A stretch of 64,000 nucleotides of DNA from Gordius sp. MW1 (GCA_964036665.1 OZ038529.1:19540060-19604059), one strand, 5' to 3'; counted from the first letter of the stretch, positions 48,862-60,949 are shown. Program-made: numbers and translations. The notes: generated by a model from the sequence alone, not told the origin.

Positions 48862-50973
48862 ATGTTGTTGGTTAAGGCTCCACCTAAAGAGGACCGCAGA
48901 CTTTACTCCGCCCCCGCCCTGGGGTCTGGTAGACCCCAAGCCAACAGGGTAATCCCCGACTCCATCCTCTACGACGAGACATTGAACGAGGCAATTGCCA
49001 CGCGTTTGCCCCCAAACTACGATTTCGAAATTGCCAAAACAATCTGGCGCATCACGTGTTTGGGCGCCCGCCGCGTGGCCCTACAACTCCCCGAGGGCCT
49101 CACGCTGTACGCCTGCGCACTCGCCGACATATTGTGCGATCACGTGACGGGTGGCCTTGATGACGTCATCATTCTGGGCGACGTAACCTACGGGGCCTGT
49201 TGCGTAGATGATTTGGCCGCCGCGGCTATGGGCGTAGATCTTCTGGTCCACTACGGCCATAGTTGTTTGGTGCCTTCTCAGGTTACAAATCTGGCTAGAC
49301 GTTTTAGCGCAAAAATGAGTTTTAGATTTAATCTATTAAATTTAATTAGTTATGACAATAGATTGTAATTATTAGAGGCCCGAAACCCGCCCGAGGTTGA
49401 GTCGGGCAGGGTTTGGGTTGAAAATAATGACTCTGCAGGCCTTAAAAGGTTATCCTAATTTATAAGATATAACCTTTAATTATGCCGTCTCAGGTTAGCG
49501 AGCTAGCTGATGCACGCACGGGACTTTTAGCGCATAAATTGGCTTTAGATTTAATTTATTTAATTGTGATAATTCGGATTACAAGGTAATGGTTCTCAGT
49601 TACGGTTAAGTGTTGTTATTTTTCGAAATTTGTGGTTATCAAAATATAGTCGTAGCTGTTTGGTGCCCCCTCTGGTTAGAAATCTGGCTAAGCGTTTTAG
49701 CCAAAAGTGGCTTTTAAATTTAATTTACCAAATAAAATAAGTTGAATTACGGGGTGATGGTTATCAGTTATGAGAAAGCGTTGTTATTTTCAAAATTTGT
49801 GGTTATCCAATTTAAAGTGTTATTAAGCCGGTCACAGTTGTTTAGTATCGTCTCAGGTTAGCTTGCTGATGCATGAACGAAACGTTTTAATCCAAAATTT
49901 TTAATAATTCAAACTTAAAGGTGTTTGGGCGGGCAATTTAGTTATAAAACCGTACTGAGCCGTGTTCGGGTAGAAAATTAAAACAAATTTGACTTCTGGT
50001 TTAGCAAAACGTAATAGTGCACTCTTTCTCACATAGATATATTTTAGTTTTAAAAAACGGATTTATATTTCAAACTTATCAGGTGACGGGCGATTCATGT
50101 TCCGTTCTATACGTTTTCGTCAACGTCACCTTCGATGCCTCTCACCTCTGTCGCACCCTGACATCCAATTTCCCACCACGCACCTACATAACGTTAGCCG
50201 GGACCGTTCAATTCGTGGCTTCTCTCGGCGGGATAGTACAAACCCTGACGCCCCATTACTCGTCGGGGGGCGGTTGCATCACCTTACCCCCTCGGTACTC
50301 TCCCTTGTCACGTGGTGAAGTGCTGGGGTGTACGGCACCCACTTTGCCCCCCTCCTCCTCCTTCGACTCGGTCATAGTATTCGTGGCGGATGGGCGATTC
50401 CACTTGGAAGCACTCATGATCGCTAACCCCGCCCGCGCCGATTCCTTTTACCTCTACAACCCGTACGACAAGCAATTGACGCACGAAAAGTACGAACACG
50501 CCGCCATGCTTGGCAATAGGTCTTCGGCGACCCTTACAGCTCGAAACCTTTTGAACGGTGGTGGCAAGAGCGCGAGGACGACCCTTAAGGTGGGTCTCAT
50601 CCTGAGCACCCTAGGAAGACAAGGCTCCCCCAAAGTGCTCGATCACTTGAAAGCTAAACTCGACTCTCACGAGGGGGGTGTTAAGGTTATGACCGTGTTG
50701 ATATCGGAAATTCTACCGGACCGCTTGAAATTATTCGGCGACGACGTTTCGTTTTGGGTTCAAGTGGGCTGTCCTCGCCTCTCGATCGATTGGGGACACT
50801 TTTATCACAAGCCACTCCTTACACCGTACGAGCTAGTGGCCGCGTTGAAAGAAGTTGAATGGCGTCCCACCAATTATCCCATGGACTATTACTCCTACGA
50901 CAGCCTAGGGCCTTGGACCCCGAATCATTCTTCGTTTAGACCCGTTATAAATATGCGCGTTAAAAAAACGTAG
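48862..50973 (+). CDS. DPH1: Diphthamide synthesis radical-SAM-like subunit DPH1
   Basis: Exons 48862-49281 and 50083-50973 (intron 801 bp, GT/AG, phase 0) encode 436 aa, close to the ~440 of animal DPH1. DPH1 with DPH2 transfers the aminocarboxypropyl group of SAM to the target His of eEF2 in the cytosol, using a 4Fe-4S cluster. The three cluster-type Cys lie in GDVTYGACCVDD (C113/C114), GCTAP (C223) and WVQVGCPRLSIDWG (C370). Other family blocks are FEIAKTIWRI, VALQLPEGL, HYGHSCLVP, DGRFHLEALMIANP, LILSTLGRQGSP and NYPMDYY. An insertion around residues 295-301 (NLLNGGG) is unusual. The exons are strikingly GC-rich beside their surroundings. The first ~12 codons overlap a repeat found upstream, so the true start could be later or in another exon. 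Confidence 0.93.
49255..49915 (+). repeat. Serially duplicated exon-1/intron border inside the DPH1 intron
   Basis: The exon end and donor region (catagttgtttggtgcc, TCTCAGGTTA, then ctggctagacgttttagc) recurs in decayed form at about 49488, 49648 and 49835. Units are 150-200 bp, each keeping a CTCAGGTTAG- or CTCTGGTTAG-like donor. Between units runs TGATGGTTATCAGTTA- and TTTGTGGTTATC-type sequence. Confidence 0.7.
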
Positions 50974-51776
50974 ATCGTTCATGTTAATAATCCGCCTCGC
51001 GTCATACAGTTTTGAAGGGTGTTTCTATAATGATCTTATAATAAATTGTAAATGCCTATTTAAATTTGTAATATAATAAATTTAATTTATGGAGTTAGAG
51101 ATATAGCTTGGGGTGTGTCTGAATACGCAATTTTGAATCTAGATTAAAAGAGCGAATGCATGCTGAAACATTAGGGCGTCTTAATACGAGCGTCACATCA
51201 TTTATGATTTTTAGCTGTGTTTTTGTTCATAAACAAATATTTATCCTTTAAGTACGCTTACTAATCCATATTCACATAATAACTAAACTAAAATTGTTGA
51301 TTCCACGACATGTAAGTCGCATATTTGGACAAAAAAATATGGCGCTTTGAAGTTAAAGCGTGTATTAAGACGGGGGTTTAAACGGGGAATGACAAATATT
51401 TAAAACGGATTAAAGAAACATTGCAAATATTGTCCAGAAGAAGTAACCAGTTATTGGGAAGGAATTTCAAGTTAAATTTTGCGATTAAAAAATCGTAATT
51501 TATTTTAAGGGCTGATTACATTTGGCAATTTTTTCAAAAAAATCAATTCCACGAACAGAGCATAAACGACAAATACTGATGAGGATGTTGGAAGTGATAA
51601 GGATTGAGTACTGTCTAGGGGTCACGGGTCATGGGCTTTTTAGTAGGTTGAAAGTTGCGAAAATGTTTAAATAAGTAAAATCCCATTATGAATTTTGCCA
51701 CGGTTTAAGCCAGGAGTCTTTAAGTTGCAATCCTTTCCTTTCTATCGAAGGGCAAAAGACTACAAAGGACGATATG
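50974..51776. other. DPH1 3' flank
   Basis: AATAAA-like signals lie near 51040-51080 (tataataaattg, tataataaattt), suitable for DPH1 polyadenylation. On the minus strand AATAAA near 51500 could end the small gene at 51777-52004. Confidence 0.45.
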
Positions 51777-52004
51777 TTAGCTCTTTTGACAATGGCCTGG
51801 ATGGGGGAAACTATTTAGCTGCACATATCTATTTAAACATGTTGAAGTAGCAATGTCGTAGAGTAAATTTTCACTATTTAAAAATAATTGTAATAGGGGT
51901 TCTATTTGGTGCAAAATATTCCCAATGTTATGCCTAAGGGCTTGTCGATTCAGATTCAAATCGCGCGAATTAATCTTTGTCTTAATATCCGATTCAATTT
52001 TCAT
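51777..52004 (-). CDS. Hypothetical 75-aa protein
   Basis: An unbroken ORF from ATG (52004), beginning MKIESDIKTKINSRDLNLNR, with a helical, Leu/Ile-rich middle (NILHQIEPLLQLFLN) that could form a coiled coil. No family recognised. It faces another small ORF at 52150 head to head (145 bp apart), and an AATAAA lies downstream near 51500. Composition is more coding-like than the flanks. It may be an exon of a longer gene. Confidence 0.3.
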   Translation of the reverse strand: MKIESDIKTKINSRDLNLNRQALRHNIGNILHQIEPLLQLFLNSENLLYDIATSTCLNRYVQLNSFPHPGHCQKS

Positions 52005-52149
52005 GGGTCAAACTCGGTAGTAATTATCATTTTTTTGTTTTTTTAAAGTCAAAAACGTTTTTTTGTTTATTTCAACTCTTGAGATTAATCCAAACTTTGC
52101 TGATACCTAAAAATTTGAAAAAATATAGCATTTAAGCTTAGGAAAAACT

Positions 52150-52383
52150 TTGCATCTCACCAAATCGCTATTATGTTTGCGCCTGAAATGTAGATCTGCC
52201 GTGAATTCAAAGTTAAGACACGGCTATGTTATAACCCGAACGACGATTTCTGCTGCGCAGCAAAATCCCATATTAAGGCAAGCCCTAAAGATTATGAAAG
52301 TTTTTGAGCCTCAAACATCAACCCATGTAGGGCGGTGTAACTTACGACCCGATCCAGCAAAATCGAAGAAGACCTCAGGTTAA
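52150..52383 (+). CDS. Hypothetical 77-aa protein
   Basis: An ORF starting MHLTKSLLCLRLKCRSAVNS, basic and without acidic residues for ~65 codons, as in mitochondrial presequences. It ends with a Lys/Ser-rich tail. No family recognised. It is divergent from the ORF at 51777-52004. Either a small gene or a chance ORF. Confidence 0.3.
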   Translation: MHLTKSLLCLRLKCRSAVNSKLRHGYVITRTTISAAQQNPILRQALKIMKVFEPQTSTHVGRCNLRPDPAKSKKTSG

Positions 52384-53890
52384 ACAGCTGGCAGGCATAG
52401 TAATTCGATTAAAGGTAATTAACATTCAGATTATATGGTAACAAATTCATGAAGATAATTTACAGGGCAAAAATATGTTAAAAGTAAACCAAATATCTTT
52501 TTGTAAAAGCGCCGTCTCTACGTTTACAAACTTACATTGATAAATGTTTTAATTTTTTTAATATTATTTGTTTATGTTATTCATGCCGACTTTGAACATA
52601 TTTAGCCCTTTAGCTATAAGTTTATGGCATCAAAAATGTTGCCCCAATTTTATTTGCGATTTATAAATTCTAATATTTACTTTTCTATTTGTATTCATAT
52701 CTTGAAATGATTCTAAGGGGGGTAAATCCTAAAGATCAAAATGTATTACAAATTTTTATTAAAACTTTAAATTTGAAAGGCGTCGAAACATATCGATCTG
52801 ATTATGAAAAAGCTATCAATGATGAATCATCATAGCTCCACCAAAATTCCAAATTTTATTCATTTAACAAAATTGTAATTATAATAAAAATGCGTGACTA
52901 CACCTAAGTAAAAGGGGTAAGAATTTGCAAACACGCTAGATTTTGTGTCTCACTCAACCGCGAGGATAATGTTAAATTATTAAAATTAATAATTTATAAC
53001 TAAACGTTAATACATTTATTTTCAAGTAATATTAAGAAAGCCATTAGCAAACAAAGAACCACTAATATTAGGAGGTCAATATGATCAAGAATATCAGAAA
53101 AGCCTTAAACACCTCGGAAACTATTAATCATAGAGATTCAATTATATTTTTCGAATTACATTAGTTACATTTTGTACGAAATAAAATACGTCTCGAGCCA
53201 AATTGATCCCTAAACAAAGCGTTTACAAATAAATTTTAATTCAGATTAACAAACATTGATTCTTATAAGCCTGCTTCAATGGTTCAAATTACCATCATCA
53301 GATACATCTTTTTAAGTATTTATTCATAAATAGGCAATATATTTGTTGTATACTGGAGTATACACGTCTTTTCCTTTATTTAATTTTCCTTACGGTTACG
53401 TGTGTGATACTTTTCCCCCCCCCCATACGCGCTTATACGTATTTGTTATTTCTTCCCCACTGATCAACATGAACACGCATCAGTGATTTTTGATATACGC
53501 GTGTGATCGTATTGATAACGTACATTATTATAATTATTATAGTTTTTCCGTCTTAGGTTGAATAAAATATGTACTAAAGTCGATAAAAGTACTTTATATT
53601 GAGGCGGTGGAGACGTGTAATCTTGTTGTCCACCGCCGGTGTAATGTCCATTTCCACGACGCTCAAAAAAATCGACATGCCAATCAAAAATTTTTCTTAA
53701 AATTTAAAAGTAAATTTCTATAGGCTAACACAAACGTCAATCAACAGATGTTTTTAGTTAATAACCTATAAAATTCACAAAAAATATTGATTATAATTCA
53801 ACCATGGTTTACAAGCTTAATTAAAATTTATCATATTTGTAATTAAAATTTTTCATATTTAGCACTCTGCATTTACTTCTTTTAATATGT
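52384..53890. other. No gene recognised
   Basis: 1.5 kb AT-rich. 53390-53520 has ACGCG-rich segments and a C-run; 53600-53650 is locally GC-rich (gtggagacgtgta ... ccaccgccggtg). No motif. Confidence 0.35.
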
Positions 53891-53895
53891 GTTTT

Positions 53896-53961
53896 TGAGG
53901 TTGAGCTGATGATCATTGATCTATGTTTATAATTCCTTTTAAATGTAATTTTGGTAAAGCT
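53896..53961 (+). repeat. Satellite fragment, left of LTR element
   Basis: Contains GATGATCATTGATCTATGTT and TTTTAAATGTAATTTTGGTA, the end of the same ~130-bp unit that continues at 58332. It ends with the AGCT target duplication (53958-53961). Confidence 0.8.
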
Positions 53962-54130
53962 TGTGGTCATTATTTATGAGAATATGAATTTATTATAACA
54001 AAAGGGAATCAAACAAACATATAGGCGAAACGCGAGCGAACGTTAATAATATGAACCGAGGAAATTGGAGGAAGATAAAAACATATGTGTTTTGTCGACT
54101 TGCTACATTCTCAATGTTCATGTCGCTACA
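53962..54130 (-). repeat. 3' LTR
   Basis: 169 bp, TG...CA ends (+ strand TGTGGTCATTATTTATGAGA ... GTCGCTACA). A polypurine tract, AGGGGGAGAATATC on the minus strand, abuts it at 54131-54144. Confidence 0.9.
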
Positions 54131-54293
54131 GATATTCTCCCCCTAGATTGTTTGGAGAAACACTAAACGATCGATTAAGTGGACACCATCTCGCCTGTGT
54201 ATCACTTTTATTGGCAAAGTCTTTTGGGCCAATGGACATGTCTGCCACTGCGAGTGGTTTTGACTGGTTGTTGTTCCTGCTCTGGTTCTTGTA

Positions 54294-57200
54294 AAATAGG
54301 TTTCTTGAGGGAGGTTTCTTGATTATGTACCGGTTTCTTGCTTTCTACATAAGCGGGCTTCAATCGGTCGATTGATATGGAGTCCTTTTTTCATTTTTCT
54401 CGATTATAAAGTACTTTGGTCTACGAAGTAAGACTTTGAAGGGCCCATCGTAGGGTGGGGTGAGTGGTTTGCGTACTGTATCATTTCTGACAAACACTTG
54501 CGGTGTTTCCCACAGGTACCGATTTACCTGTTCTTTTGTTTCGCCATGGTGGTGTGGCACGGGGTACGGCGACGCCATCATCGCTTCTCTCAACTTCTCG
54601 ACGAATTGATGTACTTGTTCTGCTGATTGTTGCGTTGTTTCTTGTGAGAAATAATCTCCTGGGAGACTTAAGTTAGTCCCGTATAGCACTTCCGCCGGTG
54701 TGCGACCAATGTCTTCCTTGATGGTTGTGCGGATACCTAATAGGACAAAGGGCAGAACTTCACTCCATTTTGTGTTTCCTGAGGCTTTTAACGAAGCCTT
54801 TAACTGCCGGTGGAAACGTGCGACTACCCCGTTCGCGGACGGGTGGTAAGCTGTAGTTTTGATGTGTTCGCATCCTAAAATATTCGCGAACTCTCTAAAA
54901 AGCTGTGACTGAAACTGGGATCCCCTATCTGTGGTAACTGTACTCGGAACCCCATAATTTGCCACCCAGTTCTTGATAAATTTGTCCGCGATAACTTCGG
55001 CGGATGTTTCTTTAAGTGGTATGGCCATGGGCCATCTCGAGAAACGGTCAACTGCCGTTAGCATGTGAGTGAACCCGTTAGAGGGTGGTAGTGGTCCTAC
55101 TACATCCAAGTGGACATGAGCGAATCTGGCATCGGGTTGTTTAAAAGTACCTGGTTTCGTAATGGTGTGTCGGTGTACTTTACAACGTTGACATCTTAGG
55201 CATGTTCTTGCCCAGTTAGTGACGTCCTTGTTGATAGATGGCCAGACTACGCGACTAGTGATGAGCTTTAGGAAGGACCGAACTCCTGGGTGTGATAACG
55301 AGTGAAAATGGTCAAAAAATTGTTCTCCTCAGTGCGTCAGGTATGACCGGTCGAGGTTTAGTAGTCGACAAATCGCAAAGGATTTTGTTATCTGACCCTG
55401 GGATGGGTAATACTTGTAGTTTTAGTGAAGTAGTATCTTCTAAACTTTCCAAAGACTTGTCGTTTTTTTGGTGCTTGCTAATGTCGTCTAATTCTGGCAT
55501 TTTTGGAAGATTTACCGCGTCTACTCCTATCCGAGATAGAGCATCTGCTACTGTGTTTCCTTCGCCTTTAATGAAGCGAATGTCAGTGGTATATTGTGAG
55601 ATTAGGTCGAGCTGTCGTATCTCTCTCGGAGAGTACTTATCAGGCTTAGCGTCAAAGGCGTATGTGAGTGGTTTGTGGTCGGTGTACACGGTAAATATTC
55701 GGCCTTCCAAGATGTGTCGAAAATGTTTGATTGCTAGGTAAATGGCGAGAAGCTCACGACCAAATGTACTGTATCGTGATTGTGTTGGCTGAAGTTTAGT
55801 AGAGAAAAACGCTATTGGTGTAGTCTCTCCGGCCATTGTTTGTTGTAATACCGCACCGACTGCTGAATTAGAGGCGTCTGTTGTTAGTGTAATTTGGGTT
55901 TCTGGACTGGTATTCAAAAAATTTAGCTTGGTAAAATTGATTAGAGCGGATTTTGCTGTGTCGAAAGCTTCCTCCTGCAGTTTGTTGAACGTTATAGATT
56001 TTTGCGGATTCTTTAGTATGTCTATCAACGGATTTAGGGTTTTAGCAATATTGGGCAGAAATCTTCGATAGAAGTTGATCATGCCTAAGAATCTTCGGAG
56101 TTGTTTACATGAAACTGGCGTTGGAAAGTTTTTAATGGCCTCAATCTTCTCTGGTAAAGGAATAATACCTGCGGCCGAAACTTTGTGACCCAGGAACTCT
56201 AATTCTCGCACTCCAAATTGGCATTTTTCAGGGTTAATCCTGAGGTCGTACTTTTGGAGTCGTTGCAAGACGGTCTTTAGATGTACCTCGTGTTCCTCTT
56301 CTGAGCCGCTTGCTATAAGTACATCGTCTATGTACGCGTAGGCGTAATTCAGTCCTCGCAAAACTTCGTCTATGAATCTTTGGAACGTTTGTGCTGCATT
56401 TTTTAGACCAAACGGCATTTTCGTGAATTCGTAAAGACCGAATGGTGTCGTCACGGCTGTTTTACAGATGTCGTCCGGCGCTACCGGGATGTGATGGGAG
56501 GCTCTAACTAAATCCAGCTTGGAAAAAATGGCTTTTCCGTGAAGGTTAGCTGTGAAGTCGTGAATGTGAGGAATTGGGTACCTGTCTGGTATGGTGACTT
56601 TGTTCAAGGCTCTATAATCTCCACACGGACGCCAGTCACCTGATTTTTTAGCAGCCAAATGTATTGGTGCCGCCCAGTTGCTTTTAGATTTCCTTATGAT
56701 TCCCAGTACATATATTCAAATTCTTTCTTAGCAACATTAAGTTTTTCAGCAGTAAGTCGCCTTGGACGTGCGTATTGTGCCGGCCCTTTTATTGCTATGT
56801 GGTGAAAGATGTCGTTGGTTGAAATTTGTTGGGTGAAATTTAAAGGAGTTAGGAGTGATGGAAAGTTGTTGATCACAGATTCTAACTTAGAGTCCTGACT
56901 CGAGAGAGCTATGCGGATTCCTAACGTTTGATGATGGGTGAAATTCCTTTTGAAGTTACGTGAGTCAGACCATCAATTAATCGCTGGTATTTGACATCTA
57001 CGATGATGTTGTATTGGTGCAAGAGGTCGGCTCCAATGATAGAGGTGTGTACCTCGGCGATCAGAAATAACCACTGTATTGGGCGTCTCAGACCTAGATT
57101 GATGGACAACATCTTTTGTCCATAGGTAGAGATATTGCTATTATTGGCCGCCTGCAATACTGGACCATTTGGTACCTTAGGTGAATTGACGGGTCTTGGA

Positions 57201-57370
57201 ATGATGGACACGTCAGCTCCTGTGTCAATCAAAAACTTATGTCCTGACGTACGATCAATGATGTAGAATAGGCGACTTGGTTTATGACCGTTTCCGGAAG
57301 TCGCCTGAATGGAAAGGTCAGTTAGTTTTTTGACTGGGAGTTTGAGGTGAATGCACATGGTTGTGTGCAT
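54294..57370 (-). pseudogene. Pol of the LTR element (protease, RT, RNase H, integrase), frameshifted
   Basis: Protease has FLIDTGADVSIIP (57240-57200). RT spans about 56880-55900 with [33 protein letters not shown] and the YIDDVLIAS active site. RNase H has [15 protein letters not shown] and VYTDHKPL. Integrase has a His-His-Cys-Cys finger (HSLSHPGVRSF, CLRCQRC) and Asp residues in LDVVGP and TTDRGSQFQS. The third catalytic residue is replaced: the usual NGxxERFHRQLK reads NGVVARFHRQLK (codon 54819-54821). Frameshifts lie near 56706, 55314-55319 (A6) and 54386-54391 (T6). The C-terminus reads on to a TAA near 54215-54240. Confidence 0.9.
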
Positions 57371-58162
57371 TTTTGAGCGTTACCCTTGAACTTGTGGTGA
57401 TACCAACAAATTTCTTCCCGACGGTGTCTTGATGTTGACCGTGATCTGCTTGAGGATCTCCAAACCTTTTTACTTTGTGGTGGCTGATTGCCAGCTGGTT
57501 TACTTTCAATTCCAACTGTGCGACCATTTTTACCAGTTCCTGGACTTCGTTTGTTTGGCTCATTTGAGGGCTTGCTATGGAAGCTACGCTGTTGGCCGTA
57601 TATGTCTCGTAGATTTTGTCTGCCACCTTAGCCAAATGTGCCATAGACTTTTCTTCTCCTACGCATGTTAAGATACCTGTTACCTCCCTTGGAAGTTTTT
57701 GTGTCCAAAGGGTTTTAATTTTATCACTCATTTGATGTTCCCCGACAAGGCTCTTCAAATGCCTAAGCAATTGGGAAGGTGTTTTGTCTCCCAGTCCTTG
57801 AACAGCTTGTCTATTCTTTTTGCTTCACTCTCACCCATTCTTTTGATTAAGGCTTGCTTTAACACCTCATAAGAGTTTTCATCTGGGATGTTAAGTATAA
57901 GGTCGGCCACTTCTTCGGCTATCTCAACCGGGAGAGATTCTAAAAGGTAAGCATACTTAACTCTTTGTGATGTGATTTTCCTAGTGGAAAATATTGCGTC
58001 GACCTGAGCTATCCAGATTTGGATGTTTCTGAGGTGAAATGTAGGTAGCTTGATGTATACTGGTGATGTGTTTGCCGTGGTGGGAGTGTTGGATGCTGTC
58101 TCATTGTAGAGAGTTGAATTGTCATACGATTGTGTATCCATATCACGTCGGACGGTCACCAA
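57320..58162 (-). pseudogene. Gag of the LTR element, frameshifted
   Basis: The first frame runs 58162 to about 57797 (contains KLPTFHLRNIQIWIAQVDAI and YLLESLPVEIAEEVADLIL, typical of the CsRN1 Gag). A shift near 57797 moves to the frame with QLLRHLKSLVGEHQMSDKIK. A second shift near 57435 exposes the lone CWYHHKFKGNAQKCTQPC zinc-knuckle-like motif. Gag forms the capsid and packages the RNA. The breaks prevent an intact product. Confidence 0.85.
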
Positions 58163-58331
58163 TGTGGTCTTTATTTATGAGAATATGAATTTATTATAAC
58201 AAAAGGGAATCAAACAAACATATAAGCGAAACGCGAGCGAACGTTAATAATATGAACCGAGGAAATTGGAGGAAGATAAAAACATATGTGTTTTGTCGAC
58301 TTGCTATATTCTCAATGTTCATGTCGCTACA
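58163..58331 (-). repeat. 5' LTR
   Basis: 169 bp, about 98% identical to the 3' LTR. The tRNA-Trp-type primer site lies immediately inward (58143-58162). Confidence 0.9.
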
Positions 58332-58890
58332 AGCTAAATGATAAACTAAATATTGTATTTGGTACATTTATAATAACCTAAGGGATATCTGTTGAGATTG
58401 AGCTAATGATCATTATATCTTATCTATGTTTATGAGCCTATCTATTTAAATGTAATTTTGGTAAGGCTAATTGATAAACTCAATATTGTAGTTGGTACAT
58501 TTATAATAACCGAAGGGATATCTGTTGAGATTGAGCTAATGATCATTATATCTAATCTATGTTTATAAGCCTATCCTTTTAATTGTAATTTCGGTAAAGC
58601 TAAATGATAAACTCAATAATGTATTTGGTACATTTATAACTTAAGGAATAGCTGAGTGAGTATTTAAATTTGAGCTTGAGCTAATGATCATTATATCTAA
58701 TCTATGTTTATAAGCCTATCCTTTTAAATGTAATTTTGGTAAAGCTAATTGATAAACTCAATATTGTATTTGGTAAAATACAATTATAATAACCTTAGGG
58801 ATATTTGAGTTACTACTTGAATACATTGAGCTTGAGCTAATGGTCATTATATCTAATCTATGTTTATAAGCCTATCCTATTAATTATTTT
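58332..58890 (+). repeat. Satellite, ~130-bp tandem units
   Basis: More than four units of 131-144 bp share AATGATAAACT, ATTTGGTACATTTATAATAA, GAGCTAATGATCATTATATC and ATGTAATTTTGGTAA. The LTR element interrupted one unit. Confidence 0.85.
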
Positions 58891-60945
58891 TATTGTCTAT
58901 AAGCTTACTAAGGTAAAGTTTATAACTTAGACTAATTCTATAAAGTAAAAGATTTTTTAATAAGCTTCAAATGATTATGTGCATTTTTATACAAAATTAG
59001 AGATGTTAAATGGAATAAAATACAAATGCTTGAGCTTGACTAAACTGATATTCATAGTTTTCTTGACCTAACCTAAATTTATGAAATACATGTGAAAAAA
59101 AAGATTTAATAATATACTTAAATGGCTAAATTGATAGTTTGTTACTGATTCTCTAAATTTTAATTTATAATTTAGATAATTATGCATAGTAATTACTTGA
59201 ATTATTTTGAAAGTCTTGTGTCGTCATTTTAGTGTCTTCAAACAAAAAATACATGTTTTTGTGCCAAAACTAACCTATTGAGCTTTTAGGAAGATCAGTG
59301 ATATGGCATATAACTCGTTATTATGCCATATTAACCAATAGGAATGTTCAATTGAGCGTCGTCGTTTTTTAAATGTCGACCTTTCAGATCATTACACCGG
59401 GGCATCACCCATTTATTCTGTAGATTCAATTTAAATACCTTATGATCGCCTTAATAATAATCCCCTATCCTTCCTCAATAATTACTAATGATGATTCCCC
59501 TTCATTCAATCCTCTTTTTAGTATTTAAATCGTATTCTCCAGGAATACGATAATATTTTTCACTTTTCATAATTTAATATCTTAAGAAAGGAACAAGATT
59601 CTTTGACCAACGTTCTTCATTTTTAATGGTATCTAGCGCAGTTCCTTTTCAAACTAGTTCATAATTCCATAATTCTAGGTTTAATGGGCTTTGTCTAAAT
59701 TTATTTGTTTCTTTTTCGAGATTTAGCGTAAGATTTGACAAATGTTAGGGCGTGAATTATCTGAGAAAATTTGACATAGCCCGGGGGTTAATTCCCCCTC
59801 CCCAGCAAACTAAAAAAGCTGTAAAGTTTAAAATTTTTGACCCCAAGACCTAAAAAAACTTTTTTGAGTCCTTTAAAATTTAATTCACCCTTATTATTTA
59901 TAGAATAGTGGTGAATTAAACTTTTATTTGACATTACCTATTTTACAACGAATCCCAACACACGTTTTAATAGAACTTTGATTTGATCTCTTAATCGGGT
60001 GTAGATATAATAAATTAATTAAGTTTTGCTAAAATCTTACAACAAGATATAACTCTTTTCATCTATTTGTACAGTCTTGTGACATATATGTTGTCACACC
60101 AATGCAGTTTTATATTAGAAAACTCGGAACTTTTGTTCGATGGTTTACCATAATAAAGATAAACAATTAAGGTATGCATGTTCTTTAGTATTAACTAATG
60201 ACAGAATACAAAAATTGCCTCTTTAAAGTCTATTTAAAGTGGTTCATTTTTACGAGCAGCGTTAAAATATCTGTTATGCATCAGGTAACATTCCAATATA
60301 ATTATACAATAAAACATAGGTTAAATTAATTCACGGTCAGGTACAGATTCAAGACAATATAAGAGTCAAAATAGAATGGAACACTATTCGGCTCTACATA
60401 TATGCGATTTTAAAGAAGCAATAAATATTTAATTGTCGCCCGTGCCTTGACTAAACCTTACACAGTAGGTATCATACTCTAGTAATCTAATTTGTTCAAA
60501 ATGAAAGAAAAAATGTTGTAAGAGTGCATCATTTAGTATTTTCAACATAAACCTATCTGCAATTCATTAAGTCGTTTAAAATTTTTCATAAATTGGATTG
60601 ATAAACAAAACTACTATAACAGCGACTTAGGGAATGCTATAATTAATACAACAACGTTCTTGGAAATATGTTTTATTATATGTATAAACATATATCTGAT
60701 TTCACAATATCGGCGTTGTATTGTAAATATACTTGTAGTATATATCTAAAACATAAAAAAAATAACTCGTAGAGAACTAGCTTTCGATCTCACATGAATA
60801 AATTAGGGAGATGAGAGTCGTTTTCTCTTCCGTGTTCTTGTGGATTCTTGATAAGTTTTAAATAACGAAATTATTAGTATAGTATTCATAATATTCGCTA
60901 AATAATACATTTATTTAATTTATGAGGTATTGTAGTAACTTATCT
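58891..60945. other. No gene recognised
   Basis: About 2 kb AT-rich. A short C-run lies at 59790-59805. No ORF above 60 codons with recognisable composition. Confidence 0.4.
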
Positions 60946-60949
60946 GTGT

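Larger units (their letters stand above)
53962..58331 (-). mobile_element. LTR/Gypsy retrotransposon, CsRN1-like, 4.37 kb
   Basis: Two 169-bp LTRs (53962-54130 and 58163-58331) differ at about three positions, and a 4-bp duplication AGCT flanks them. Read on the minus strand: 5' LTR, primer site, gag, protease, RT, RNase H, integrase, polypurine tract, 3' LTR. The primer site TTGGTGACCGTCCGACGTGA (from 58162 down) is complementary to a tRNA-Trp-like 3' end, as in CsRN1/Kabuki elements. Coding regions carry at least five frameshifts, mostly in homopolymers, plus a lost integrase catalytic residue. The element is young but inactive as sequenced. Confidence 0.92.

Noticed and set aside
54085-57671. 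Plus-strand ORFs within the LTR element
   Set aside because: Antisense to gag/pol; no homology.
58332-58890. CRISPR-like array
   Set aside because: Units are contiguous ~130-bp satellite repeats without unique spacers, in a eukaryotic genome.
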